A program made the translations under genes and the position numbers. Below, in pieces: positions 7,201-15,722 of a stretch of 64,000 nucleotides of DNA (position 1 is its first letter; each line of letters opens with the position of its first letter). The DNA is from Hymenobacter mellowenesis. Its GTDB lineage: Bacteria; Bacteroidota; Bacteroidia; Cytophagales; Hymenobacteraceae. The notes under the pieces were generated by a model. The model had not been told where the DNA came from, made no database searches, and saw only the letters and a list, made by a program, of their open reading frames with translations. The DNA lies in NCBI RefSeq assembly GCF_030581005.1, contig NZ_JAUQSX010000001.1, positions 62,001-126,000 of the forward strand, written 5' to 3'.

Positions 7201-8940
7201 TTATTGGCCGCTTTCGGGGGTGGGTGCGGTTTGGGCCGGGGGGTTGGCCGCCGTGATGCGCTGCTTGCCCGTGGTCAGGGCCTGCTGGCGGCTTTGCTCG
7301 TGGGTGCTGATTTGGCGCAGCTCTTCTTCCACGCTCTCGAACTCGGTGCGCAGGTTGGCGATGTTGGCTTCGAGCATGCGGCGGCGGCGCTCCAGCTCCC
7401 GGTCGCGGCGCTCGGCTTCCTGCTGCACGGCCAGGGTCTGGGCGTGCTCTTCGAGCTGCTGGGTGAGGCGGCCGGCGCCGGTCACGATGCCCGTCGGGCC
7501 CAGCACCACGTCGAGCAACTCAATGCCGTGGTCGGTCACGATGAACTCGCGCACCTGGTTGGAATGGGCCATGCCGCGCGATTTGAGGATGCTCAGGCCG
7601 CGGTTGCGCTCGCCGATGCCCTCCAGGTCGCGCACCGAAATCCAGGTATCGACCAGCGACGACACGCCTTCCTCCGTCATTTCGGCCCGGCCCGCGCCGC
7701 CGTTCACCAGCGCCGTGAAGAAGGCCGTGATGCCACTCACCTTCAGAAAATCGATGAGCCGGGTGAGCATGCTGCGCACCTCCGACACGTTGCCGACGGT
7801 GATGAGGTTGGTGATAGGGTCGATGACCACGGCGTCGGGCCGGAACTCCTTCACCAGCCGGTGCAGCGTGACAAGGTGCTGCTCCAGGCCGTTGAGCGTG
7901 GGGCGCGAGGCCTCGATGCGCAGGCGGTTTTCGCGCACGTGGGTTTGCAGGTCGATGCCCACCGAGCCCATGTTGCGGATGAGCTGCTGCGGCGATTCTT
8001 CAAACGCAAAAAACAGGCAGCGCTGGCCCTGCTGGCAGATTTTTTCGGCAAAGGCCGAGGCCAGCGTAGTTTTGGCCGTGCCGGCCGTGCCGGTGATGAG
8101 CACGCTGCTGCCCTGGTAAAACCCGCGCCGGCCAAACATCTCGTCCAGCGCCGGAATGCCCGACGACACGATGTTGTTCGACACTTCGTGCTCCAGGCGT
8201 AGCGACGTCACGGGCAGCACCGAAATGCCGTCCTCGGTTATCAGGTAAGGGTATTCGTTGGTGCCGTGGGTGCTGCCGCGGTACTTCACAATGCGCAGCC
8301 GCCGGGTGGTAATCTGGTCAATCACACGGTTGTCGAGCAGAATCACGCAGTCCGACACGTACTCTTCCAGCCCCTGACGAGTCAGCGTGCCGTCGCCGCG
8401 CTCGGCGGTGATGACGGTGGTCACGCCCCGGTCCTTGAGCCAGCGGAACAGGCGGCGGATTTCGGAGCGCAGCACGCCCTGGTTGGGGAAGCCCGAAAAC
8501 AGCGACTCGATGGTGTCGAGCACCACGCGCTTGGCCCCGATGGAGTCGATGGCGTAGCCCAGCCGGATGAACAAGCCCTCCAAGTCGTACTCGCCGGTTT
8601 CCTCAATCTCGGAGCGGTCGACGTGCACGTGGTCGACGCGCAGCATCTTGCGCTCCTGCAGGTCCTTGAGGTCGAAGCCCAGCGAGGCCACGTTGGCGGC
8701 CAGCTCTTCGCCGGTTTCCTCAAAGGCCATAAGCACGCCCGGCTCATCGAATTCCTGAATGCCGCGCACCAGGAACTCAATGCCCATCAGCGTTTTGCCG
8801 CAGCCCGCGCTGCCGCAGATGAGTGTGGGCCGGCCCTTCGGCAGCCCGCCTTCGGTGATTTCATCGAGCCCCTCGATGCCGGTGGGCGATTTGGGCAGCT
8901 GAGGCAGTGCGGCCGGCCTGGACAGAGTATTTTCCTGCAT
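7201..8940 (-). CDS. kaiC: KaiC-like double-domain ATPase
   Basis: A 579-residue RecA-fold double ATPase of the KaiC family. The CI domain has Walker A GSAGCGKT (43-50) and the paired catalytic glutamates FEET (Glu74-Glu75); CII has Walker A GTAGTAKT (284-291) and the FEESP glutamates. The region matching the cyanobacterial phosphosites reads GVSSLVDT, giving Ser427-Ser428 in place of Ser-Thr, so autophosphorylation is possible. A long C-terminal coiled coil (about 500-560, rich in E, R and Q) replaces the cyanobacterial A-loop tail. It is the first gene of the kaiC-kaiB-kaiB-kinase-regulator run; no KaiA is present in the window. Confidence 0.93.
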   Translation of the reverse strand: MQENTLSRPAALPQLPKSPTGIEGLDEITEGGLPKGRPTLICGSAGCGKTLMGIEFLVRGIQEFDEPGVLMAFEETGEELAANVASLGFDLKDLQERKMLRVDHVHVDRSEIEETGEYDLEGLFIRLGYAIDSIGAKRVVLDTIESLFSGFPNQGVLRSEIRRLFRWLKDRGVTTVITAERGDGTLTRQGLEEYVSDCVILLDNRVIDQITTRRLRIVKYRGSTHGTNEYPYLITEDGISVLPVTSLRLEHEVSNNIVSSGIPALDEMFGRRGFYQGSSVLITGTAGTAKTTLASAFAEKICQQGQRCLFFAFEESPQQLIRNMGSVGIDLQTHVRENRLRIEASRPTLNGLEQHLVTLHRLVKEFRPDAVVIDPITNLITVGNVSEVRSMLTRLIDFLKVSGITAFFTALVNGGAGRAEMTEEGVSSLVDTWISVRDLEGIGERNRGLSILKSRGMAHSNQVREFIVTDHGIELLDVVLGPTGIVTGAGRLTQQLEEHAQTLAVQQEAERRDRELERRRRMLEANIANLRTEFESVEEELRQISTHEQSRQQALTTGKQRITAANPPAQTAPTPESGQ

Positions 8941-8996
8941 GAAAAAGGGGATAACCTGGTAAAGGTAATCGGTAGGAAATGCGCGGCGGCGCGACT

Positions 8997-9181
8997 GGGG
9001 AACCTCACCCCCGGCCCCTCTCCAAAAGAGAGAGGAGCCTGACGAGTTGTAGCGTGGACTCTGCGAGTCCGCACCGGGGCGAACGTTCTGCCATGCGCGG
9101 ACTCGCAGAGTCCACGCTACAGTCCGCGCATGGCCGGTGCCCCCTCTCTTTTGGAGAGGGGGTCAGGGGGTGAGGTTCCCC
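8997..9181. repeat. Nested palindromic repeat, family C, copy 1
   Basis: The outer arms begin GGGGAACCTCACCCCC and end with its complement, and include the family motif around CCCTCTC and GAGAGGGGG. A second, unrelated perfect 25-bp inverted repeat lies inside (9048-9072 and 9097-9121, arm TGTAGCGTGGACTCTGCGAG...). It occupies the 253-bp gap upstream of kaiC. Confidence 0.9.
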
Positions 9182-9193
9182 GCCGGCACGTTC

Positions 9194-9418
9194 CTACCGG
9201 CTCCCCGCCTCAAAATCTAGCCAGCCGGCGCGGTGCTCGTCCATTTCGCCGGCGCTGATGCCGTAGGCGGCGCAGGCTTCGTCGGCATCCATGAGGCCCT
9301 GCTCCACGGCGTTGAGCACAGCCCACACCTTGAGCTTGCGCTCGGCGTCGGCACTGGCATCGCGGGCCGGCTCGGGGCGGCCGTCGGTGTCGAAATAATT
9401 GGGCTCAGACTCGCTCAT
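9194..9418 (-). CDS. Small SciP/DUF1153-like helix-turn-helix protein
   Basis: A 74-residue acidic protein. Its second half (about 28-66, RKLKVWAVLNAVEQGLMDAD then EACAAYGISAGEMDEH) resembles the small helix-turn-helix of the DUF1153/SciP family, in which a basic helix is followed by a G-L-x-x-x-E-A-C-x-x-Y turn. The family is best known from alphaproteobacteria, so the match is tentative. The start is ATG 9418 rather than GTG 9424. It lies upstream of kaiC on the same strand, separated by repeat C1, and could be a regulator of that operon. The resemblance is from memory of the motif. Confidence 0.6.
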   Translation of the reverse strand: MSESEPNYFDTDGRPEPARDASADAERKLKVWAVLNAVEQGLMDADEACAAYGISAGEMDEHRAGWLDFEAGSR

Positions 9419-9491
9419 AGACACGGCAAGATACTCGGATATTTATTAAGCCTGAGTGAATTTTTCGGCTTTCGGTTGCGCCCCTCGGCAA

Positions 9492-10259
9492 TTATTTCCA
9501 GCGGCTGAAAAACTGGTCGAAGGCCTCCCGGTAGCCGTCGCTCACGGGCAGGGTTTCGCCGGCAATCTGCACCGTGCCGCGTCCCACGGCCTGGATGTGC
9601 CCTAAGCCCACGATATAGCTGCGGTGGATGCGCAGAAACTTGCTGGCGGTCAGCTTTTCCTCCATGCTGCGCAGGCTGGTGAGCGAGAGCAGCGGCCGCG
9701 TCTGGCTGGCCAGGTGCACCTTCACGTAGTCCTTGAGGCCCTCCACATACACGATGTCGGCCAGGGCCACGCGCACCAGTTGGTATTCCACTTTGAGGTA
9801 AATGTGGTCTTGCTCGGGCTCCGGGGCGACGGGGGCGGGCGCGGCGGCGTTGGCGGCCTGGGTTTGCTTCAGCTCGAAGTAGGTTTTGGCCTTGAGGGCG
9901 GCGCGCAGAAACTCCTCGTAGTTGAAGGGCTTGAGCAGGTAGTCGAGCGCATCGACGCGGAAGCCTTCGAGCGCATATTGGTTGAAGGCGGTGGTGAAGA
10001 TGACGCGCGGGCCGCGCTGCAGCACCCGGGCCAGCTCCAGGCCGCTGAGGTCGGGCATCTTGATGTCGAGAAACAGCAGCTGGATTTCGGGCTGCTCATG
10101 CAGGGCTTTGAGGGCGGCCACGGCGCTTTCGTGGCGGCCAACGAGGCGCAGAAACGGCGTTTGCTCAATGAAGGAGCAGACCAGGCCCAGGGCCAGCGGC
10201 TCGTCGTCGACGGCCATGCAGTTGATGACAAGCGGGGTTACAGATTCAGCTGGAGACAT
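9492..10259 (-). CDS. LytTR-family response regulator
   Basis: A 255-residue two-domain regulator. The receiver has Asp18-Asp19 (MAVDDEPLA) and phospho-acceptor Asp65 (LLFLDIKMPDLSG). After an Ala/Pro linker with PAPVAPEPE comes a LytTR DNA-binding domain (IVYVEGLKDYVKVHL, FLRIHRSYIVGL). The start ATG 10259 (MSPAESV) overlaps the upstream kinase gene by 22 bases. The frame is open to 10421, but that extension is Arg/Pro-rich antisense-like sequence inside the kinase gene. The pair is the LytS/LytT layout common in Bacteroidota; target genes are unknown. Confidence 0.92.
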   Translation of the reverse strand: MSPAESVTPLVINCMAVDDEPLALGLVCSFIEQTPFLRLVGRHESAVAALKALHEQPEIQLLFLDIKMPDLSGLELARVLQRGPRVIFTTAFNQYALEGFRVDALDYLLKPFNYEEFLRAALKAKTYFELKQTQAANAAAPAPVAPEPEQDHIYLKVEYQLVRVALADIVYVEGLKDYVKVHLASQTRPLLSLTSLRSMEEKLTASKFLRIHRSYIVGLGHIQAVGRGTVQIAGETLPVSDGYREAFDQFFSRWK

Positions 10260-11353
10260 ACTTCGTACTCGTTGGAGGCCGTGCGGGGCACGACGTGGAT
10301 GGTGTGCTGCTGGGGGTAAAGCAAATCGAGGCGGCGCTGGGTGTTCACCAGGCCGATGCCGCCGGGCTCGTCGTCGTCGGCCTCGTCGGGCCGGTCGGGA
10401 AACACGGTGTTGCGCACGCACAGCTCCACGGTGTGGGCCGTGGGCTGGCGCAGCGCAATGCTTATGCGGCTGGGCGAGGTGGCGCTCACGCCGTGCTTGA
10501 AGGCGTTTTCGACGAAGGGCTGAAACAGCATGGGCGCAATGAACGGGTCGGGGCTGAGCGGGTCGGGCCGCTCAAATTGCACCTGCACCTTGTTGGTAAG
10601 GCGCAGGTGCATGAGGTCGATATAGTCCTGCAAAAAATCGATTTCCTGGCTCAGGCGCGTATGGCCGGCCGGCGACTCGTACAGCACGTAGCGCATCATG
10701 CGCGAGAGACGGTGCAGGGCGGCGCGGGCCTGGTCGGCGTTGAGCAGCGTGAGGGCGTAGATGTTGTTGAGGGTGTTGAAGAAGAAGTGCGGGTTAATTT
10801 GGGCCTTCAGCAGGCTCAGTTCGGTGGCTACCTGGCGGCGCTCCAGCTCCAGGCGGCTTTCGGCATCGCGCTGGCCCTTTTGCATGGCCGCCAGGCTGGT
10901 GGCAATGCCCAGCACCATGAGCGTGATGAGCAGCACGCCGCTGTTGAACAGCGGCCGGCCTTCCTCGGGCCCCAGCTGCGGGTGCGGGCGCGGGCCCGAC
11001 CATGGGTTGGGCGGGTTCAGCACCGCTTCGCGGGCGGTGGCCACCAGCTCGGGCACGTCCAGCCGGGTTTCGACCTGCTGGTGGATGGCCAGCACCGCCA
11101 GCACCAAGGCCGCGTTCAGCCCCACATAGGCCCACCACTTGCCGCCGTAGAGCAGGCGCGGCGCGGCCCAGGCCACATTCAGGTAGAACACGCCCACCAA
11201 CAGGCCCAGCACCACGGCCTGCGTCAGCCAGAACTCGGTGGGCTTCGGGCCGGGGTAGTCGGGCTGTTGGGCCCAGAGCAGCACCATTACCAAGCCCCAC
11301 ACCAGGGCGTGCAGCAGCAGCGTGGAAGCAGAGCGGAGTAGTGGTAAGGGCAT
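10238..11353 (-). CDS. LytS-type sensor histidine kinase
   Basis: A 371-residue membrane kinase. Four predicted helices lie in residues 10-28, 45-62, 74-92 and 138-156, with a periplasmic or loop segment at 95-137. The His_kinase domain follows a short coiled coil; the phospho-accepting His189 is in KAQINPHFFFNTLNNIYAL. The C-terminal ATPase domain has FQPFVENAFKHG and GGIGLVNTQRRL. Its 3' end overlaps the cognate LytTR regulator by 22 bases. The signal sensed is unknown. Confidence 0.92.
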   Translation of the reverse strand: MPLPLLRSASTLLLHALVWGLVMVLLWAQQPDYPGPKPTEFWLTQAVVLGLLVGVFYLNVAWAAPRLLYGGKWWAYVGLNAALVLAVLAIHQQVETRLDVPELVATAREAVLNPPNPWSGPRPHPQLGPEEGRPLFNSGVLLITLMVLGIATSLAAMQKGQRDAESRLELERRQVATELSLLKAQINPHFFFNTLNNIYALTLLNADQARAALHRLSRMMRYVLYESPAGHTRLSQEIDFLQDYIDLMHLRLTNKVQVQFERPDPLSPDPFIAPMLFQPFVENAFKHGVSATSPSRISIALRQPTAHTVELCVRNTVFPDRPDEADDDEPGGIGLVNTQRRLDLLYPQQHTIHVVPRTASNEYEVCLQLNL

Positions 11354-11409
11354 TTAAAAAGGGTTGAGTGCTGAGGGTTGAGTTAGGCTCTCTACTTCTT
11401 CGCCTGTGT

Positions 11410-11530
11410 GGCGCCTCACCCCCGGCCCGGTTCGCTTGAAGCGCAAAACCAAAGGAGAGGGGAGCCAGCCGTCAGAAGCATAACTGGTGCCCCCTCTCCC
11501 TGAAGAGAGGGGGTCAGGGGGTGAGGCGCC
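11410..11530. repeat. Palindromic repeat, family C, copy 2
   Basis: Outer arms GGCGCCTCACCCCC (11410-11423) and the complementary end at 11530 frame less well conserved inner arms; the left arm is interrupted around 11430-11450. It lies upstream of the divergent lytS gene, in the region leading to the peroxidase at 11832. Confidence 0.85.
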
Positions 11531-11831
11531 CCGTCGGAACGAACCAGTGAAGCAGCCTTTTCACCGCCGCAAGCTACAACCGGCGCCTATGGCGCACTGG
11601 GTGGTATCGGCCAGCCGGGCGGGTTCGTCGGCTAGTCGGCGGTTTGGGGCGCCGGCCCTCACATCAGCGGCGGCTGAAAGACCGGGGGCCGGACTTACCC
11701 AATCAAACTGCCAACTCGGCGACGCCGCCCCGCAACTCGCCGATTGCAGTTGGAATGCCTCCTATCACGCAAGCAAATTTGAAGTAACGAGTCCAACGGT
11801 TCCCTCCCCGCCTTCCACTTCCCGCTCCGCT
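11531..11831. other. Non-coding leader region before the MauG-type gene
   Basis: No gene is supported here. The frame of the downstream peroxidase stays open through this stretch, but the implied residues are low in complexity and precede an obvious lipoprotein signal. There is an imperfect inverted repeat near 11707-11754 (CCAACTCGGCGA opposed to TCGCCGATTGCAGTTGG). No promoter with both consensus boxes was found. Confidence 0.5.
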
Positions 11832-13004
11832 ATGGCCGCTTCTATACTTCCCCGGGTTGCATCGATGCTGGCGGCCGCCGTGCTGCTTATCGTAGTGGCC
11901 TGCCAGAAGCAAGCCGCCGACCCCAACGCCGCCGACCTGGCCGACCTCGCGGCCCTGCCGCTGGTGGCGCCCGCCCCGGCCAACAACCCCGGCAGCCCCG
12001 CGAAAATTGCCCTCGGCCGCGCTCTGTATTGGGACCCCGTGCTGTCCGGAGGCAAGGACGTGAGCTGCGCCAGCTGTCACCACCCCGCCAACGGCTACGC
12101 CGACGCCGTGGACCTGAGCATCGGGGCCAACGGCCAGGGACTGGGCACTAGCCGCCGCTTCCGCGCGCCGAATGACATTCCCTTCGTGAAGCGCAACTCG
12201 CCCACGGTGCTCAACGCCGCCTTCAACGGCCTGCACGCCGACGGCAGCTGTGACCCCACCACGGCTGCCATGTTCTGGGACATGCGGGCGCAGTCGCTAG
12301 AGGCGCAGTCGCTGCTGCCCGTGGCCACGCTGGAGGAGATGCGCGGGCACCAGTACGCCGAGGGCGTGGCCCTCGATTCGGTGGTGGCGCGGCTGCGGCG
12401 GATTCCGGCGTACGCGGCTATGTTCAGCGCCGCGTTTGCGGAGACGGCGCCGGTTAATAGCGTCAATATCGGCAAGGCCCTGGCCTGCTTCGAGCGCACG
12501 CTGGTGGCAACTGATTCGCCCTTCGACCGCTACAAGCGCGGCGAAACGTCGGCCCTCACGTCCCAGCAGGTGCAGGGTTTGAATGATTTCGTGACCAGCG
12601 GCTGCGCCAAATGCCACAGCGGCCCCATGCTGAGCGACTACAAAACCCACGTGCTGGGCGTGGCCGACAACCCCAAGAACCCCACCTCCGATTCGGGCCT
12701 GAACGGCACCTACGCCTTCCGCACGCCCAGCCTGCGCAACGTGGCCCTCACGGCACCCTACATGCACGATGGCACCCTGGCCAACCTGCAGGCTGTGCTG
12801 AACTTCTACGACCCCGGCCGCGGCGGCCAGGCCCCTTCCCTCAATCCGCACGTGAGCGTGGCCCAGCGCGACCCGCTGTTTCCGGGCCGCGTGGCCAACC
12901 CGGCCAACATCATCGCTTTCCTGCAGTCGCTCACCGCCGCCAGCTACGACCGCACCGTGCCCGTCAGCGTGCCCAGCGGCCTGCCCGTAGGAGGCAATTT
13001 GTGA
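11832..13004 (+). CDS. MauG/cytochrome-c-peroxidase-type di-haem lipoprotein
   Basis: A 390-residue di-haem c-type peroxidase. The start at ATG 11832 gives a lipoprotein signal with a lipobox ending VVAC (Cys24), so the protein is exported and lipid-anchored. The haem sites are CASCH (79-83) and CAKCH (258-262), typical of the bacterial CCP/MauG family, with the conserved TPSLRNVALTAPYMHDGTL stretch near the C-terminus. Family members reduce peroxide or carry out oxidative protein modification. No dedicated partner gene is adjacent. Repeat A1 lies just downstream. Confidence 0.9.
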   Translation: MAASILPRVASMLAAAVLLIVVACQKQAADPNAADLADLAALPLVAPAPANNPGSPAKIALGRALYWDPVLSGGKDVSCASCHHPANGYADAVDLSIGANGQGLGTSRRFRAPNDIPFVKRNSPTVLNAAFNGLHADGSCDPTTAAMFWDMRAQSLEAQSLLPVATLEEMRGHQYAEGVALDSVVARLRRIPAYAAMFSAAFAETAPVNSVNIGKALACFERTLVATDSPFDRYKRGETSALTSQQVQGLNDFVTSGCAKCHSGPMLSDYKTHVLGVADNPKNPTSDSGLNGTYAFRTPSLRNVALTAPYMHDGTLANLQAVLNFYDPGRGGQAPSLNPHVSVAQRDPLFPGRVANPANIIAFLQSLTAASYDRTVPVSVPSGLPVGGNL

Positions 13005-13031
13005 GAGGGGGAGATGAGATGCCGGAAAAGG

Positions 13032-13131
13032 ACGTCATGCTGAGCGCAGCCGAAGCATCTCTACCTCAGAACTAACTAATGCCGACTGCAACAAAGCGGT
13101 AGAGATGCTTCGGCTGCGCTCAGCATGACGT
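13032..13131. repeat. Palindromic repeat, family A, copy 1 (reference copy)
   Basis: Perfect 34-bp arms (13032-13065 and 13098-13131), starting ACGTCATGCTGAGCGCAGCC, around a 32-base loop. This is the clearest copy of the most frequent family in the window. Copies share an outer CGTCATG...GAGCG and an inner AAGCATCTC or GACATCTC block, while the loops differ. Confidence 0.93.
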
Positions 13132-13234
13132 TCCTTCTTCCCTCTCCACACCTTCCCACCTCCTCCTCTTCCCACCTTCCCCGCCTTCCCTTCAACCCAA
13201 TTCATTTTTTTCACCCTTTTTCCCATTTAGTTTT

Positions 13235-13432
13235 ATGCGTACCACTTCCATTCTTCGCATTGTCAGCGCTGCCGCGCTGATTTGCTCCATGAGCAGTTTC
13301 TCGGGCTGCGAGAAAGACAACGTGAGCCCCAGCGGCGGTTGCCAGAACAAGAAAACCACCACGCCGACCACGCCGACTACCACTACCCCGCCCACCACCA
13401 CGAGCAGCAGCTCGTCGGGCGGGGCCGGCTAA
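13235..13432 (+). CDS. Small Thr/Pro/Ser-rich lipoprotein
   Basis: A 65-residue predicted lipoprotein: signal peptide with lipobox SFSGC (Cys25), a short region with one further Cys, then a low-complexity tail of Thr, Pro, Ser and Gly. No domain is recognisable. It is supported by the lipobox and position between two repeats rather than by homology. The role is unknown; it could be a surface-exposed tether or a truncated gene. Confidence 0.6.
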   Translation: MRTTSILRIVSAAALICSMSSFSGCEKDNVSPSGGCQNKKTTTPTTPTTTTPPTTTSSSSSGGAG

Positions 13433-13456
13433 GCCGCGGAAGGTTTGTTCTACCCG

Positions 13457-13488
13457 GCCGGGCCCGGCTCTTCGGAGCGGGGCCCGGC
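13457..13488. other. GC-rich hairpin after the small lipoprotein gene
   Basis: Perfect 9-bp arms GCCGGGCCC (13457-13465) and GGGCCCGGC (13480-13488), 24 bases after the stop codon. There is no T-tract, so termination would need another factor. Confidence 0.55.
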
Positions 13489-13617
13489 ATTGGGTAAGAC
13501 GTGAATTTTGCATTGATTTTGAGTAAATTAACCTTCCGTAACAGGCGACTCTTTAAAGCGGCACTATTTGAAACAACATCTTACTACTCAATATCGAACA
13601 TTTACTACTATCTCACT

Positions 13618-15540
13618 ATGAAGCGTTTCTGGACGGCTCTGTGTTCTTCTCCGTGGCTGTTGCTGGGGCTGCTGCTGGCGCCGCTGGGGGCTTCGGCCAC
13701 GCACATCGTGGGCGGCGAGCTGGATTTGCAGCACAAGTCCGGCAGCACCTACGCCCTCACGCTCAACCTGTATTTCGACGCCATCAACGGCGACCCCAAC
13801 GCCCTCGACCAGGAACTGACGGCCGGCATTTTTGCCAAAGGCACCAACCAGCGCATGGCCAACGTGGTGCTGCCGCTCACCAGCAACACCTTCGTGCAGT
13901 ATACCAACCCAGTCTGTTCGGTGGGGGGGCTGAGCACTCGCAAGCTGGTGTATGCCAAAGACATTACCCTCGATGCTGCCACCTACACCAACGCCACCGG
14001 CTACTACGTGGCCGTGGAGCGCTGCTGCCGCAACATCACCATCAGCAACATTGTGAACCCCGGCGGCGCGGCCCAAACCTTTTACCTGGAGTTTCCGGCC
14101 GTGGTGCGCGCGGGCGCGGCTTTCATCGACTCGACGCCCCGCATTTTCCCGCCCCTGGGCGATTATGCCTGCCGTAACGAGCTGTTTTACTACGATTTCG
14201 GCGGGCAGGACGTGGACGGCGACTCGCTGGCCTACGACATGGTGACGCCCCTCAATGGCCACGCCACGGCCGCCGTGGGCAACACCGCCCCCACGCCCAG
14301 CCCGGCCCCCTACTCCACTATCACCTGGAACGCGGGCCTGGGCACCGCCAACCAGATTCCGGGCGCGCCCACCCTGGGCATCAACGCGCGTACCGGCCGC
14401 CTCACGGTGCGGCCCAGCAACCTGGGCTTGTTCGTGTTCGGGGTGCGCTGCTCGGAATACCGCCGGGGCGTGAAAATTGGCGAAACGCGCCGCGACTTCC
14501 AGCTCTACGTGCTGGCCTGCCCCACCAACGTGGCGCCCAAAGCCCAAGTGCGCGCCGCCGGCAGCCTCGTCACCTACCGCCCGGGCCGCGACACGCTGCG
14601 CCTGTTGCCCGGTGGCAACCGTTGCCTCACCATTCGCTACACCGATGCCGACCCCAACTCGGTGCTCAGCATGAGCGCCCGCCCGGTGAATTTCACCACG
14701 CCGGCCGTGGCCTTCACCACCAGCACCAGCGGCACGGTCCGCACCGCCGCCGATACGCTCACGGCCACGCTCTGCTTCCCGGCCTGCACCGACACCAAGG
14801 GCAAGGTGTATTTGCTCGACATCATTGTGGCCGACAACGGCTGCAGCCTGCCCAAGCATGATACCGTGCGGGTGGCCTTCACGGCCGCGCTGGCGCCCAA
14901 CGCGGCGCCGGTGCTCACCAGCACCTTGCCGCCGGCGCCGCTGCCCGTGTCGGACCAGGCGCCCGCCGTGGTGCGCGTTGTCATCGGCCAGCGCTACACC
15001 GCCACCCTGGCCGGCACCGACGCCGACCGCGACGCCCTGACGATGACGGCCACCGGCGTGGGCTTCGACCTGGGCGCCGTGGGCATGCAGTTTGCCGCCC
15101 AAAACGGCACGGGGCAGGCCAGCGGCACCTTCAGCTGGGAGCCGACGTGCACGGCGGTGGCGGCAGCCGGCGAGGGCGGTGGCCTGCTGGTGCGCTTTGG
15201 GCTGGCCGAAACCGGGCCCTGCGTGCCCGTGCCGCAGGAGCGCCTGGTGCGCTTTGAGGTGGTGCCGGCGGGCGAGACGCAAACGTTCATTCCGCCCAAC
15301 ATCATCACGCCCAACGCCGACGGCGTGAACGACGAGTTCAGGATGCCCAGCCTGCCGGTGGATTTCTGCGACCGTAAATTTGCGGCCATCAAAATCTTCT
15401 CGCGCTGGGGGCAGAAGGTGTACGAGTCGGAGGCGCGCGACTTCCGCTGGAGCGGCGCCGGGACGGGCGGGATGTACTACTACCTCGTCACCTACACCGA
15501 CGGCCGTAAATTTAAGGGCTGGGTGGAGGTGGTGCCGTAA
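13618..15540 (+). CDS. Type-B T9SS cargo with gliding-motility C-terminal domain
   Basis: A 640-residue secreted protein. A Sec signal (to about ASATHIVGG) precedes a large Ala/Thr-rich adhesin-like region with paired Cys residues (ERCCRN). The last 85 residues are the gliding-motility-associated C-terminal domain used for type B sorting by the type IX secretion system: FIPPNIITPNADGVNDEF, then KIFSRWGQKVYES and GMYYYLVTYTDGR. The start at ATG 13618 is chosen for the signal peptide, although the frame is open from 13501. Its N-terminus resembles the partial gene at 63746 (THIVGGELD against SHMQGGDLT). Confidence 0.9.
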   Translation: MKRFWTALCSSPWLLLGLLLAPLGASATHIVGGELDLQHKSGSTYALTLNLYFDAINGDPNALDQELTAGIFAKGTNQRMANVVLPLTSNTFVQYTNPVCSVGGLSTRKLVYAKDITLDAATYTNATGYYVAVERCCRNITISNIVNPGGAAQTFYLEFPAVVRAGAAFIDSTPRIFPPLGDYACRNELFYYDFGGQDVDGDSLAYDMVTPLNGHATAAVGNTAPTPSPAPYSTITWNAGLGTANQIPGAPTLGINARTGRLTVRPSNLGLFVFGVRCSEYRRGVKIGETRRDFQLYVLACPTNVAPKAQVRAAGSLVTYRPGRDTLRLLPGGNRCLTIRYTDADPNSVLSMSARPVNFTTPAVAFTTSTSGTVRTAADTLTATLCFPACTDTKGKVYLLDIIVADNGCSLPKHDTVRVAFTAALAPNAAPVLTSTLPPAPLPVSDQAPAVVRVVIGQRYTATLAGTDADRDALTMTATGVGFDLGAVGMQFAAQNGTGQASGTFSWEPTCTAVAAAGEGGGLLVRFGLAETGPCVPVPQERLVRFEVVPAGETQTFIPPNIITPNADGVNDEFRMPSLPVDFCDRKFAAIKIFSRWGQKVYESEARDFRWSGAGTGGMYYYLVTYTDGRKFKGWVEVVP

Positions 15541-15576
15541 GGAGTGGAAGCCGCTATTTAGCACAGTGAATGAGAA

Positions 15577-15673
15577 CGTCATGCTGAGCGTAGCCGAAGC
15601 ATCTCTACTGCGTAACTAACCAATTCCGTTGTAACGGAGCGGTAGAGATGCTTCGGCTACGCTCAGCATGACG
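15577..15673. repeat. Family A repeat, copy 2
   Basis: Arms start CGTCATGCTGAGCGTAGCCG and are inverted almost perfectly. It lies 37 bases after the T9SS cargo stop and 50 bases before the pqqD-like gene. It differs from copy 1 at one paired position (CGTAG for CGCAG, changed in both arms), which keeps the pairing. Confidence 0.92.
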
Positions 15674-15722
15674 GCCTTTTAGAACCCAATTTCAACTGCT
15701 TCTTCCTCCCCGTCTCCCCTCC

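Noticed and set aside
10260..10421. An N-terminal extension of the LytTR regulator
   Set aside because: It lies inside the kinase gene and reads as Arg/Pro-rich sequence; receivers start close to the chosen ATG.
13588..15582. A 664-codon minus-strand open frame opposite the T9SS cargo
   Set aside because: The plus strand has a signal peptide and sorting domain; the minus frame has no recognisable domain and typical shadow composition.
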